A DNA stretch of 64,000 bases from Akkermansiaceae bacterium UBA2381 (GCA_002344215.1 DDSV01000051.1:126023-190022), one strand, 5' to 3'; positions 25,635 through 34,646 are shown, numbered from the stretch's first letter. The notes: generated from the letters alone by a model not told the origin. A program made the numbers and translations.

Positions 25635-26699
25635 ATGAAAACCATGCAAGCGACCGTGTTTCACGGCACCAACGACATCCGCGTAGACACCGTGCCGAAG
25701 CCATCCGCAGGTCCGGGCGAGGCTCTGCTGCGAATCACCGCGACCACGATCTGCGGCACTGACCTGCACATCGTGCGCGGAGAATATCCGGTGAAGCCGG
25801 GGCTGATCATCGGGCACGAGCCTGTCGGCGTAATCGAAGAACTGGGGGCCGGTGTGACCGGCCACGAGATCGGAGACCGGGTCCTCGTGGGAGCGATCAC
25901 GCCTTGCGGGCAGTGCCGTGCCTGTCTTTCCGGTCAGCACTCGCAATGTGGTCAGGGAGAGGGTTACCACGCGGCGGGCGGGTGGCGTTTTGGTAACACG
26001 ATCAACGGAGCTCAGGCGGAATATCTGCTGGTCCCCTATGCACAGGCGAACCTGGCAAAGATACCCGACGAGGTCACTGATGAGCAGGTCGTGTTGCTCG
26101 CGGACATTGCCTCCACCGGCTTTGGCGGAGCAGAGAGCGCGGGCATCAGGATCGGGGACGCCGTGGTGGTCTTTGCGCAGGGGCCCATCGGGCTGTGCGC
26201 GACGGTCGGAGCAAAGTTGATGGGAGCCTCGCTGATCATCGGGGTGGACGGAGATGATCACCGGCTGAAAATGTCGCGAAAAATGGGCGCGGACGTCACG
26301 CTCAATTTCCGCGAGTGCAATGTCGTGGAGGAAGTGCTGAAACTCACCGGTGGCGGCGCGGATGTCGCCATCGAAGCTCTCGGCACGCCGGAGACTTTTG
26401 AAACGGCCCTGCGTTGTCTGCGTCCGGGCGGCACCCTGTCCAGTCTTGGTGTTTATTCAGGCAAGATCCAGATCCCCTATGATGCCTTCGCCGCAGGACT
26501 GGGAGATCACCGAATCGTCACGACGCTCTGCCCCGGAGGAAAGGAGCGCATGCGCCGTCTCATCAGTGTGGTGCAATCAGGACGGTTTGATCCCACCATG
26601 CTGGTGACGCACCGCTTTTCCCTCGCGGATATCAAGCAGGGCTACGAGGTCTTCGGGAGCCGGGCGGAGGGAGTGCTCAAGGTCTTGATCACGCCCTGA
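25635..26699 (+). CDS. Zinc-dependent alcohol dehydrogenase
   Basis: The 354-residue product is a medium-chain dehydrogenase/reductase. The catalytic zinc site is Cys-40 (CGTD), His-61 and Glu-62 (GHEP). The structural zinc site is Cys-91, 94, 97 and 105 (PCGQCRACLSGQHSQCG). The Rossmann NAD(P) motif is VVVFAQGPIGLCATVGAKLMG (about 165-185), with Gly-rich GxGxxG altered to AQGPIG. This resembles secondary-alcohol or glycol dehydrogenases. Substrate is unknown; NAD versus NADP use is unclear, though an Asp (VDGDD) at the expected position favours NAD. No operon partner is adjacent. Confidence 0.88.
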   Translation: MKTMQATVFHGTNDIRVDTVPKPSAGPGEALLRITATTICGTDLHIVRGEYPVKPGLIIGHEPVGVIEELGAGVTGHEIGDRVLVGAITPCGQCRACLSGQHSQCGQGEGYHAAGGWRFGNTINGAQAEYLLVPYAQANLAKIPDEVTDEQVVLLADIASTGFGGAESAGIRIGDAVVVFAQGPIGLCATVGAKLMGASLIIGVDGDDHRLKMSRKMGADVTLNFRECNVVEEVLKLTGGGADVAIEALGTPETFETALRCLRPGGTLSSLGVYSGKIQIPYDAFAAGLGDHRIVTTLCPGGKERMRRLISVVQSGRFDPTMLVTHRFSLADIKQGYEVFGSRAEGVLKVLITP

Positions 26700-26890
26700 G
26701 AGTGGTTGCCCGATGATGCTCCGTACACGGAAAGGAACCTATGTCAGGAATGATCGCGCCAGTGCAGATCTGCCGACGCAATTCTCTCAGGCGAAGTTCA
26801 AGAAGCGCCTGGTTCTGATGAAAACAGTATCCGGCGTAGCAGGGTTTCTACCCATGGTGGATTTCCTCTTCATCTCCTAGGTTTGAGCCT

Positions 26891-27112
26891 ATGAAACACC
26901 TCTCCATTACCATGGCCACTATCGGACTACTTGCTCTTGTCTCATGTGACACTCAGGTCAATACCGCCCGGCCCCCCGTCGAAGTCATTGAGAAAAACAC
27001 GACGATTGTCAATCCCCCGGCCAAGTCGGAAAGCAAAACGATCATCGTGACTCCTCCCGCCGCCTCGTCCACGGAGAAGACCACAACAACAACAACCGAA
27101 ACCAACCGTTGA
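26891..27112 (+). CDS. Small Thr/Pro-rich lipoprotein
   Basis: The 73-residue product has a lipobox (LALVSC, Cys-19) after a short hydrophobic leader. The mature part is disordered-looking, rich in Thr, Pro and Lys (EKNTTIVNPPAKSE, TIIVTPPAASSTEK, ending TTTTTTETNR). It probably acts as a small envelope lipoprotein; no function can be given. It stands alone, 184 bp before the next plus-strand gene. Confidence 0.65.
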   Translation: MKHLSITMATIGLLALVSCDTQVNTARPPVEVIEKNTTIVNPPAKSESKTIIVTPPAASSTEKTTTTTTETNR

Positions 27113-27296
27113 GGTCTGTCTGCGATTTCACCCTGCCTCTAGTCCTTCCTTCCAAAGTTGGTCCGCGAATTGGAGAAGATTCTCCGTTCGACCATTCCTG
27201 CTTTTTTCGTCCGGGTTCCCCCGGAGAAAACCGCAGGGGGATGTGAATGAGCCGGTGATTTTCTGCGATTGTTCCCCGACCGGGCGATAGCTTCAG

Positions 27297-27671
27297 ATGA
27301 ACATTCAAGATGGATTTGCCCGCCGCCACGGGACCGACGCTCAACCTACCCCGACTTCCGAATTACTGGAACGATGGAAGGAGGATCCCGGAATCGAAGA
27401 GCTGGGGAACCACCTCATCTCGCTCCTCCCTCCCGAAGAGAGGACGGAGAGCCGGTTGACTTTGTGGGCCGAAACCCTGACACAGGCTTCGTTCGAGATC
27501 ATCGGGATGCCGGACGCTCTCACGATCTTCGCCGAGGCCTTAAAACTCGGAGATCGATTTCCGGAGAGCAGCGTCGTTGATGATGATGGCATGGCCACCC
27601 TGGAAATTACCATCGATGAGGCTCGCGCATCCTTCCTGACTCGCCACGCCCCCAACGGGAGCAGCGAATAA
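27297..27671 (+). CDS. Small soluble protein, unknown
   Basis: The 124-residue product has no signal peptide or membrane segment. It looks helical, with SELLERWKEDPGIEELGNHLISLL and SFEIIGMPDALTIFAEALKLG, and an acidic C-terminal half (VVDDDGMATLEITIDEARA). I do not recognise the family. It is convergent with the lipoprotein gene at 27910, with a GC-rich hairpin (accgggtgccggcc / ggggccggtt) between them at about 27733-27765 that may act as terminator for both. Confidence 0.6.
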   Translation: MNIQDGFARRHGTDAQPTPTSELLERWKEDPGIEELGNHLISLLPPEERTESRLTLWAETLTQASFEIIGMPDALTIFAEALKLGDRFPESSVVDDDGMATLEITIDEARASFLTRHAPNGSSE

Positions 27672-27909
27672 TTTTCCGGTCCGGTGAGTTCCCTGACTGA
27701 ACGGGCGCGGCCTCACGGGCGTTCGTGACGAACCGGGTGCCGGCCATGGCGGGGCCGGTTCAGGGTAAGGAATCAAAAACACAATGGCGGCGCCGCTTAA
27801 CCGGGAAGTATCGCAGCTCAGGCTCGGGATTCCAGACGCATCGGATCGCCCTCCCGAATGTTCCAAAGTGAGGCGCAGTGGAATCCGGAATAGATGTTGG
27901 AATATTGAA

Positions 27910-28434
27910 TCAGCGCGTCCAGTTCCAATACTCACGACAGGACGCGATCAATTCCTCCACGCTGCCAAGCGAGCGTATCCTGGCCGTGGCCTTGGCGGCG
28001 GACCCCGGATCATCCGACCAGGTGCTGTTGGGCGCGTGGATTTGTATCAGGGCGAGTTCCTGGATCCTGGAAAAGGTCGGTTTCTTCTTTTCCCTGAGAA
28101 CGACTTCAAAAAGCCGCGAGCCCGTGCCCATGTCGAGGAAGAACGGTTTCGATCCCTTCACCGGCACGGCGCTGACGACTTCGAAAAGCCGTCCGTCCGA
28201 ATCGAGGATGACGCGTTCAAAGAGGCTCAGGCTTGAGGCACCGGGGACATTGATCAGGGAAGCCTCCGAATCGCGCACATCGAAGGTTCTTTGTCCGATC
28301 AGGAGAACGGGGTATCGAAGTGCGATGGAGACTCCTGCCACCGGGGGTGGTGGTGCCTGTTTACAACCCTTCAGCGGGAGGAGGGAGAAGAGCGCGGCGA
28401 GGCAACGGAAGAAGGTTCGTGGGAGAGAGGACAT
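27910..28434 (-). CDS. Lipoprotein, last gene of the exporter operon
   Basis: Starting at ATG 28434 gives 174 residues with lipobox LKGC (Cys-24) after RTFFRCLAALFSLLPL. The mature part is mostly beta (VAGVSIALRYPVLLIGQRTFDV, SSLSLFERVILDSDGRLFEVVSAV). It is 50 bp from the ATPase gene of the exporter operon and in the same direction, so it is probably the fourth gene of that operon. It may be a periplasmic or outer-membrane accessory of the transport system. I do not recognise the family. A longer frame to 28602 exists but overlaps the ATPase gene and looks non-coding there. Confidence 0.65.
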   Translation of the reverse strand: MSSLPRTFFRCLAALFSLLPLKGCKQAPPPPVAGVSIALRYPVLLIGQRTFDVRDSEASLINVPGASSLSLFERVILDSDGRLFEVVSAVPVKGSKPFFLDMGTGSRLFEVVLREKKKPTFSRIQELALIQIHAPNSTWSDDPGSAAKATARIRSLGSVEELIASCREYWNWTR

Positions 28435-28484
28435 GGCTTTTATTTCAGCAAATCGGGGAGACGGAACCGACGCGATCTCATTCA

Positions 28485-29201
28485 CTACCCTGTGGCGTGG
28501 GCGGTCCCGGTGGTGATCTTCAGGATCCGTCCGTCTTCCATTTCGGCGAGACGATCGGCGAATCCGAGGATGCGGGGATCGTGGGTGACCACGATGACGC
28601 ATCGCTTCGAGTCCCGGGCGACCTCATCGAGGATCTCCATGATCTGGTGGCCGGTCTCACTATCCAGCGCCGAAGTGGGTTCGTCACAGACGATCAGATC
28701 CGGAGAGTGGACGAGTGCACGCGCGATCGCGACACGTTGCTGTTGTCCTCCTGAGAGTTTGCCCGGACGCAGGGCGATCTTGTCACCAAGGCCAACCCGG
28801 TCGAGTGCCTCCTTTGCGAGCCGGTTTGCTGCCGAAGCTCCCCTGCCCGCGAGAAGCAGCGGCACACTCACGTTCTCGGTGATGGTGAGGGTCGGGATGA
28901 GATTGAACTGTTGAAAGACAAAACCGACATGCTCGCGGCGGAATCGGGTGAGGCGCCGGTTCGAGGCCGCCGTGAGATCGGTCCCGAGGACTTTCACGTT
29001 TCCCGAGGTCGGTTTGAGGGTGCTGCAGAGGATGCTCAGCAGGGTCGTCTTTCCGCAACCGGACGGTCCGACCAGGAAAAACATCTCCCCGAGAAAAGCC
29101 TCGAGACTGACATCTTTCAGCGCCTCGACGAGGGCCTGTCCCTGTCCGAAAGACTTCGAGACATGGGAGATTTGAATGGCGGGGATGGGGGCGTCGGACA
29201 T
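28485..29201 (-). CDS. ABC transporter ATP-binding protein (DevA/LolD/MacB-like)
   Basis: The 238-residue protein has a Walker A (GPSGCGKTT), a Q-loop (FVFQQFNLIPTL), the ABC signature (KLSGGQQQR), Walker B (LIVCDEPTSALD), and an H-loop (VVTHDPR). The sequence belongs to the LolD/MacB/DevA subfamily, whose partners are FtsX-type permeases. It starts 10 bp after the permease stop codon, indicating tight translational coupling. With its neighbours it forms an exporter for lipids, lipoproteins or small amphiphiles. Confidence 0.92.
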   Translation of the reverse strand: MSDAPIPAIQISHVSKSFGQGQALVEALKDVSLEAFLGEMFFLVGPSGCGKTTLLSILCSTLKPTSGNVKVLGTDLTAASNRRLTRFRREHVGFVFQQFNLIPTLTITENVSVPLLLAGRGASAANRLAKEALDRVGLGDKIALRPGKLSGGQQQRVAIARALVHSPDLIVCDEPTSALDSETGHQIMEILDEVARDSKRCVIVVTHDPRILGFADRLAEMEDGRILKITTGTAHATG

Positions 29202-29210
29202 GGCGAAGGC

Positions 29211-30374
29211 TTAGCCGCGGAAGACCGTGTCAGGATCCATCCGCGCCACTTTGATGACGCCGAGGAGCGCGGCGGAAATGGTGATGAGCAGAATAAATCC
29301 GGCCACGCCGAAAAGAATCTCGGGGAGAAGAAAGAAGGGGGGCTGCCCCTTTGGCGCGGTGAGGTAACCGAACCCGGCCGCGAGCCCGACCCCGATCCCG
29401 AAGCCGATGAGTCCGGCGACGACACTCTGGGTGATGAGCATGCGGATGAGCAGGGGCATCGAGGCTCCCATCGCTTTGAACGCGGCGATGCTGCGCGCGT
29501 TCTCGAGAATGAAGGTGTAATAGGTCTGCCCCGAAATGACAAGACCGACGATCAGGCCCAAAAGCACAGTGGTGCCGAAGGAGATGGGAATCCCGGTATT
29601 CTTCACAAACCAGAAGAGGGTCAAATGTCGAAAGTTGGCCTCGGACTGCGCCTGGAGTCCTGACTCGCGGGTGATGCGTTCGGCAATCACGGCCGGGTCC
29701 ATCCCCTCGACCGGTGCGGCGAGGACAAAACTGAGCATCCGTCGTGTCGGCGGGGCATACTGCAGTGCTCTGTCATAAGTCGTAAATACATAGGGACCGC
29801 CCGTGAAGGATCGATAGGCCTTGACGATGCCGACGACGCGGGCCTCGTGATCATTGATATCGAAGACATCCCCGACCCCGATTTTTCGCGTTGTGCCGTC
29901 AGGATTCGTGAGCCCGTCGCTGAGACGCTGCACCGCGAAGTCATCAATGATCACGGTGTTCGGAAGACGCAGATCCTCGAGGCTGCCCGCGAGGAATTTT
30001 TCCGGACCCGGCGCTCCGGTGAAGGTGTTGTTGTCGAGTCCCACCAACTGGACGAGCTTGAAATTGCCGTTCGGCAGCCGCCCTTGAACATTGCCCGTGT
30101 AGAGCGGCGCGGCCCAGGCCACCCCGTCGATCGAGCGAACCCGGAAGACATCGGTGTCGCGCAGGGGCTTTGGATCGTTGACCTGCTCGACCTTGGGATC
30201 CATCACCCAGATCGGAGCCCGGAGGTTTCTCAGGCTGGAATAGGTCCAACTCATCAGTCCGCAGAAAACGCCGCTCTGCTGGATCATGAGGAGGCTCGCA
30301 AAGGCGACACCCGAGACGAGCATCAGGTATTTCGCCCGGTCGTTGAAGAGCATGCGCAAGGCGAGCGTGATCAT
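29211..30374 (-). CDS. FtsX-type ABC exporter permease (DevC-like)
   Basis: The 387-residue product has a first membrane segment near residues 14-34, a large periplasmic part (residues about 40-260, MacB-like), and three C-terminal segments (GTTVLLGLIVGLVISGQTY, MLITQSVVAGLIGFGIGVGLAAGF, FGVAGFILLITISAALLG). The loop 'ENARSIAAFKAMGAS' before the second segment is a typical FtsX coupling helix. It matches DevC of cyanobacterial DevBCA systems. Substrate is unknown. It lies between the adaptor and ATPase genes. Confidence 0.88.
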   Translation of the reverse strand: MITLALRMLFNDRAKYLMLVSGVAFASLLMIQQSGVFCGLMSWTYSSLRNLRAPIWVMDPKVEQVNDPKPLRDTDVFRVRSIDGVAWAAPLYTGNVQGRLPNGNFKLVQLVGLDNNTFTGAPGPEKFLAGSLEDLRLPNTVIIDDFAVQRLSDGLTNPDGTTRKIGVGDVFDINDHEARVVGIVKAYRSFTGGPYVFTTYDRALQYAPPTRRMLSFVLAAPVEGMDPAVIAERITRESGLQAQSEANFRHLTLFWFVKNTGIPISFGTTVLLGLIVGLVISGQTYYTFILENARSIAAFKAMGASMPLLIRMLITQSVVAGLIGFGIGVGLAAGFGYLTAPKGQPPFFLLPEILFGVAGFILLITISAALLGVIKVARMDPDTVFRG

Positions 30375-30411
30375 TCTTCACCTCCTCGCCGCTTGCCTGG
30401 AGAGTTCCTTT

Positions 30412-31329
30412 TCATTCGAGGCTGGGGACGAGGGTGACCTTCCCCAGATACAAGTCCATCTGTTGCCCGGGGTAAAGCGTAACGCCCGGTCCCGATTTGA
30501 TCCGGTAAATGACCTGGAGGACACGGGTATCGACCCGTTCATTCGACGCTCCCGTGAGTGAAACCTTCGGAATGACAAATGGCTCGATGCGGACAAACTC
30601 CAGCGGCAGCGGATGGCTGGTATCGCCCTTGAGATACCCGACCGCCGGAACGCCCTCCTTTACCTGCGGCGCGAGTTGTTCGTCGATATCGGCCCTAACC
30701 TGATAATAATCGAGATCTCCCAGGATGATGGGTGGATCTGCGGCCCCGGCCTGGACGAACTCACCCGCACGAACGTCGACCTGCAGGATCGTGCCATCGC
30801 GCGGAGCGGTGACGGAAAGACGGCCGAGGAGGATATCGGTCTGCGCGACCGCCGCTTCCGCTGAGGCCTTTTCCGCTTGCACGACACGCAGATCCGCGGA
30901 CTTGGTGGCGACGACCTCCCGACTCACCGCTCCGGAGTCGGTGACGCTTTGCAGTCGCTTCAACTGTTCTTCGACACGGGCCACGGCGGCCTCCAGTTCG
31001 GCGATGCGGGCCTTCTCCACGCCACGGCGGGCGAGGAGTTCGCGATCGTCGAGTTGGAGCAACACGTCGCCGGTTTTAACGCGGTCCCAGACTTTTACCT
31101 TCACCCCGACGACAAGGGCGGAGACGGGAACGCCGATACTTACGTTCTCGCCAAACGCCTCGACGAGGCCGGAGGCGGCGATGGCATGCTCCATCGGTTT
31201 TTTCGGGGCCGGGAAAGGCACCTCGGGCATTGGCTCGGCGACGTTGGCCTGCCTCATAAAAAGGATCGCCGCTGCGATACCCCCGAGAGCCAGCCAGAAA
31301 GTGAAGCGGGAAAAGATAGTGGACCACAT
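30412..31329 (-). CDS. HlyD/DevB-like membrane-fusion adaptor
   Basis: The 305-residue product has an N-terminal membrane anchor (residues about 9-25, FWLALGGIAAAILFM). It has a beta-barrel/lipoyl half (VGVKVKVWDRVKTGDVLLQLDDRELLARRGVEKA), then a long coiled-coil hairpin (residues about 100-155) and a second lipoyl half (LSVTAPRDGTILQVDVRAGEFVQAG). This is the normal order of HlyD/DevB adaptors. It is the first gene of the exporter operon, with 37 bp to the permease. It links the inner-membrane exporter to an outer-membrane channel, which is not encoded nearby. Confidence 0.9.
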   Translation of the reverse strand: MWSTIFSRFTFWLALGGIAAAILFMRQANVAEPMPEVPFPAPKKPMEHAIAASGLVEAFGENVSIGVPVSALVVGVKVKVWDRVKTGDVLLQLDDRELLARRGVEKARIAELEAAVARVEEQLKRLQSVTDSGAVSREVVATKSADLRVVQAEKASAEAAVAQTDILLGRLSVTAPRDGTILQVDVRAGEFVQAGAADPPIILGDLDYYQVRADIDEQLAPQVKEGVPAVGYLKGDTSHPLPLEFVRIEPFVIPKVSLTGASNERVDTRVLQVIYRIKSGPGVTLYPGQQMDLYLGKVTLVPSLE

Positions 31330-31540
31330 GCGGGTTTGAATTACGCGGAGAAAGGAGGACGGGATCGGGTGAACGCGATATCAACTATCATTCCTCACGG
31401 AGCCCGCCGCCATGGAGGAAGATAGTTTCCAGTTCCTGTTTCGCCAGCGTTATCCGGATGGCTGTGGAATTGCCCTCGCGAGCCTGCCATCTCCCTCCGG
31501 TCCTGCTGCCGGAGTCAACGAAGCTTCAGCCCCGACTCCT

Positions 31541-31624
31541 TTACCGGCGCCTGCTCCAGAAGAAGCCTCCGCCCCCGAAGACCAGAATAAGAACAATAAT
31601 GATGATCAGTGTTTCTGTGGACAT
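31541..31624 (-). CDS. 27-residue membrane miniprotein, paralog A
   Basis: The frame from ATG 31624 to TAA at 31541 encodes 27 residues: MSTETLIIIIVLILVF, then GGGGFFWSRRR. It has one membrane segment (about residues 6-16), then a Gly-rich turn and a positively charged tail. The same gene with two residue changes occurs at 34647-34730, and the neighbourhood upstream is also conserved, so selection on the protein is likely. Small size and the charged tail suggest N-out or C-in membrane insertion. Function is unknown. The 18-bp palindrome lies 34 bp upstream. Confidence 0.75.
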   Translation of the reverse strand: MSTETLIIIIVLILVFGGGGFFWSRRR

Positions 31625-31658
31625 GAGGCCAGGATACCGGCTCCTGATCATTTCCGCG

Positions 31659-31676
31659 ATGGAGTGTTCACCCCAT
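31659..31676. promoter_or_regulatory. 18-bp palindrome, copy 2 of 3
   Basis: ATGGAGTGTTCACCCCAT (one arm mismatch at the fifth base) lies between the divergent miniprotein gene and the acidic-protein gene that starts near 31712. Distance to the miniprotein ATG is 34 bp, the same as in copy 3. On the minus strand a 'GGTATCC' sits 17-19 bp after the palindrome, at the same place as 'GGTAGCC' in copy 3 and 'GCTAATC' in copy 1. Confidence 0.7.
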
Positions 31677-31711
31677 CGCGCATCATGCCGGACCGGCGGA
31701 GAATGGCGGTC

Positions 31712-32017
31712 ATGAAACCCGCTTCTTCATCGTCATTCCCTTCTTCCTCACAAGTCCCTCTCGATCGTCCGACCGCTCCCGGCCCGTTCCCCGGGGACGA
31801 GGACATTGCCTCCGACCTGGTCGACAGGGGGATTCGCATCGCCGAAGGAGAACTTCGCGATGCGGTCACGGAACGCTACGTCGACGAAGCTTACGCCGGT
31901 GAGGAAACTGATGAAGCGCTCGATGACATCGACCGGGCCGAAGCCGCGGCCGACCTCGCCGATGAAGTCGGACCTGAAAGCGATGCGATCTATCGTGAGG
32001 TACCGCCCGAGGATTGA
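31712..32017 (+). CDS. Acidic small protein, unknown
   Basis: I choose ATG 31712, because GGAG lies 10 bases before it; ATG 31703 is also possible. The product has 101 residues: a Ser/Pro-rich start, then a highly acidic, helical part (GDEDIASDLVDRGIRIAEGELRDAV, EETDEALDDIDRAEAAADLAD). No signal peptide or membrane segment is visible. It is divergent from the miniprotein gene across the palindrome and precedes another helical gene by 30 bp. These facts suggest joint control with the palindrome. I do not recognise the family. Confidence 0.55.
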   Translation: MKPASSSSFPSSSQVPLDRPTAPGPFPGDEDIASDLVDRGIRIAEGELRDAVTERYVDEAYAGEETDEALDDIDRAEAAADLADEVGPESDAIYREVPPED

Positions 32018-32047
32018 TTCCGAACCCTAACCAAACTAAAAACCACC

Positions 32048-32446
32048 ATGGAAACGATACTTGAACAGGAGCAGAAGGTCAGTGAAGCGATCTCTCCACA
32101 CTCCATCCAACTGAGCGAGCACGTCCGCCTGCTCGCCGCAGCTCTGCGCGACAAAACCGAAGCCAGTCCCTTCGCTGCGGACACGCTCATCCTTTCAAAC
32201 GAGGTCAACAGCCTCTGTGACCACGTCGAAAGACTTCATGAGAGTGTGGAGACCCTGCTTGCAATGATCGATGTGGCCGGAACCTCCGCCTCCGTCACGC
32301 CCGGTGTGGAACTCACGGCCGAGGATAAAAAAGCGATGGAGATCCAGCGCGAAATACACGAATTCAATCCCGCCGCAAAAGACACCATCAAAGCGCTTTT
32401 CATGTGGCGGGATGCCCCCGGGCAGCGACTCCGGGAAGGGGAGTGA
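32048..32446 (+). CDS. Helical soluble protein, unknown
   Basis: The 132-residue product is fully helical by eye, without Cys except one (VNSLCDHVERLH). Heptad-like stretches (ILSNEVNSLCDHVERLHESVETLLAMI) suggest a coiled-coil or four-helix bundle. A Met-rich end (KDTIKALFMWRDAP) follows. It starts 30 bp after the acidic gene and may be cotranscribed with it. I cannot name a family or role; sensor-like or DNA-protection-like bundles have this kind of pattern, but no metal-site residues stand out. Confidence 0.6.
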   Translation: METILEQEQKVSEAISPHSIQLSEHVRLLAAALRDKTEASPFAADTLILSNEVNSLCDHVERLHESVETLLAMIDVAGTSASVTPGVELTAEDKKAMEIQREIHEFNPAAKDTIKALFMWRDAPGQRLREGE

Positions 32447-32536
32447 GTCTCGCCCGGCGGTGCGTGAGGATGAAGGTGTGTTTGTCAGGATATTTCGAAA
32501 CTCGCCTTTCTATTCACGTTTCGGAACGAGCCCGCC

Positions 32537-33190
32537 TCAGTTCGTGCGGCGGGCGATGAAACGGTAGGATCCAAACGGCCGGGCCTCCGCAGTGCAGGTC
32601 CATTCAGGCCCCAGTCCCAAACTGCGTCGCAATTCCTCTCCCTGGAAGCCGGCCCGAATGCTCACCTGCATGTCGTAACAGGTGACCGGATGCAGTCCGG
32701 TGAGAATACACAGGATCCGACCGAGAAGGCTGTGGACATGATAGCGGGCGGGTTCGGCTGCGAGGATGAGCCGTGTCCGGGGTGCGAGGCGACGACCGAG
32801 GAGACGGAGTTGGGGTAATTCGAAGTGGTGGAGGAAGAGATTGGCGAGAAGCACCTCGGTGTCCGGCAGGGGATGATGAAAAAGATTCCCCCGGGTCCAG
32901 ACCGCGCCGACCGGCCAGGCGGCAGGTTGGGTGGCGAGATCAAAAGCGTGTAAATCCCGTGCTTCACACAGGCGGCTTTGCCAAAGGCGGCGTGACAGTG
33001 CGCCATCACCGGCACCGATCTCGGTGATACGCCAGCCGGGTTGATAATGCTGTCGAAGGGTTCGCTCGATCCAGCGATGGTTTCCCATGACGCCATTGAC
33101 GAGAAGCAGGTCCTGCCGCGCACAGATCGCGTCGGGATGGTCATCCGGCAGGGCTTCGAGAAGCTCGGGTTCAACGACGCGGGTGTGCAT
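32537..33190 (-). CDS. SAM-dependent methyltransferase
   Basis: The 217-residue product has motif I WRITEIGAGDGALSRRL (residues about 53-69) and a later LFHHPLPDTEVLLANLFLHHFELPQL segment, a typical motif IV context in class I enzymes. The C-terminal region (PVTCYDMQVSIRAGFQGEEL) resembles small-molecule methyltransferases of aromatic or polyketide pathways. It overlaps by 20 bp with the end of the upstream flavin monooxygenase gene, so the two are translationally coupled. Together they may oxidise and then O- or C-methylate an aromatic compound. Confidence 0.82.
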   Translation of the reverse strand: MHTRVVEPELLEALPDDHPDAICARQDLLLVNGVMGNHRWIERTLRQHYQPGWRITEIGAGDGALSRRLWQSRLCEARDLHAFDLATQPAAWPVGAVWTRGNLFHHPLPDTEVLLANLFLHHFELPQLRLLGRRLAPRTRLILAAEPARYHVHSLLGRILCILTGLHPVTCYDMQVSIRAGFQGEELRRSLGLGPEWTCTAEARPFGSYRFIARRTN

Positions 33191-34445
33191 GAGTCTTTCG
33201 GGTGCGCTCGGGGGAGAAGTCAGGCGATGGCCGCCGCCCGTTTAGGGCCGTGAGCTTGAACTTTAGAAATACGGGCAGTTGCTTCACGGTGCGGTAGGGG
33301 ATCGTGAGCATGGCGAAGTGGGGGCCGAGTCGCCGGGTGAGAGGGCCTTTGAAGAGTACATTTGTTAGGAAGAAGTCGCGCCACCACGAGGAAAAAAAGC
33401 CGGTGCGGGTGCCGAGCCACATCCCGATGGCGGCGCGCCGGGTAGCACTGCGCGAGGCGACCCGGCGGTAGCGGTGATAGGCTGTGAGGAGAGGCGCTGC
33501 GGGTTGGTGTTGATGCTCAATGGCGCAGAGCATTTCGGCGACGAATTCCGCATCGGCCCATCCGGTGTTCATGCCCTGGCCGCCGATGGGGCTCATGAGG
33601 TGGGCAGCGTCGCCACAGAGGATGACGCGTCCGCTATGATACGGTGCGCAATGCATCCAGCGGGGGGTGAAGTGGCCTCGATTGAGCTGATCTTCATCGG
33701 ACAGCTCGAGGCCCGTGCGCTGCTTCACGGTTCGGCTGATGAAGCCGTTTGGTGCGTCCGGCAGGGGTCCGGGACTTTGCACGATCCAGCGTCGTTTGCC
33801 ATCCGGAAGGGGGAATGACTCCACGGCGCCCTGAGCGGTGAAAAAGAGGTGCGCTTCCTCCTTCAGGCCGCTGCGGTCAGTGAAGTCACCCATCACGAAG
33901 TGGCAGGGATAATCGCCGCCCGTCGTGCGCAGTTTGAGAAGATTCCGCAGTCGGCTGCGGTGGCCATCGCAGGCGATGACCCACTTCGCGGTGATGAGTC
34001 GGTCAGTGCCATGCAGGGTCACTTTATCCGGAGCTTGCTCAACGGCGGTGATCTCGACGCCGCGACGCAGGGTGACCCCGGGGAAGTCAGTGAGTTTCTC
34101 CTCCAACAGACGGACATTCAGCTGCTGTGGCAGGGACAGGATGTGGCGGTAGGGGCCGGGCAGGTCGCGGAAGGAAACACAGCCAAGGTAGCCGCGTTGC
34201 CCATGCACCCGGCAGTCGCGAATGGGAACGCCGAGGCGAATGAAGTCGGCATCGAGTCCGAGGCGGGACAAAATTTCCAGGGAGGGCGGGGTGATGCCGA
34301 TGGCCTGTGATTGCGCGGGCGACACGAGCCGCTTATCCACGATCAACACACGGAAGCCGAGTTGGCCGAGCAGTCCGGCCAGCAACAGGCCCACCGGACC
34401 GGCGCCGACGATGGCGACATCATGCTCGGTAGAGGGTGCCATCAT
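33171..34445 (-). CDS. FAD-dependent monooxygenase (UbiH/PHBH-type)
   Basis: The 424-residue product carries the group A flavin hydroxylase motifs: GAGPVGLLLAGLLGQLG near residue 14 (ADP-binding), ACDGHRSRLRNLLKL (DG motif) near 160, and GRVILCGDAAHLMSPIGGQGMNTGWAD (GD motif) near 285. It has no signal peptide. These enzymes hydroxylate aromatic rings using NAD(P)H and oxygen. The C-terminus (residues about 380-424) is charged. No polyketide synthase is encoded adjacent, although this pair is often found with one in other genomes. Confidence 0.88.
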   Translation of the reverse strand: MMAPSTEHDVAIVGAGPVGLLLAGLLGQLGFRVLIVDKRLVSPAQSQAIGITPPSLEILSRLGLDADFIRLGVPIRDCRVHGQRGYLGCVSFRDLPGPYRHILSLPQQLNVRLLEEKLTDFPGVTLRRGVEITAVEQAPDKVTLHGTDRLITAKWVIACDGHRSRLRNLLKLRTTGGDYPCHFVMGDFTDRSGLKEEAHLFFTAQGAVESFPLPDGKRRWIVQSPGPLPDAPNGFISRTVKQRTGLELSDEDQLNRGHFTPRWMHCAPYHSGRVILCGDAAHLMSPIGGQGMNTGWADAEFVAEMLCAIEHQHQPAAPLLTAYHRYRRVASRSATRRAAIGMWLGTRTGFFSSWWRDFFLTNVLFKGPLTRRLGPHFAMLTIPYRTVKQLPVFLKFKLTALNGRRPSPDFSPERTRKTHAHPRR

Positions 34446-34646
34446 GAGACCATCCGGGCGAATCGGGGCTCAAACATTGTCCGTCTGAATGCGGTGAATG
34501 GAATCGGGCATAGATGGAGAGTCGGTGAGTCCAGAGGGGGAAGTGCGTCCCTGCGAATAGAATGCAGAGATTACGTCTCTGAGCAGGAAGTGTCTCTTTC
34601 CCCCGGGGAATCGTCCGGCTAAGCGCCCCGTTTAGACTCAACCCGC

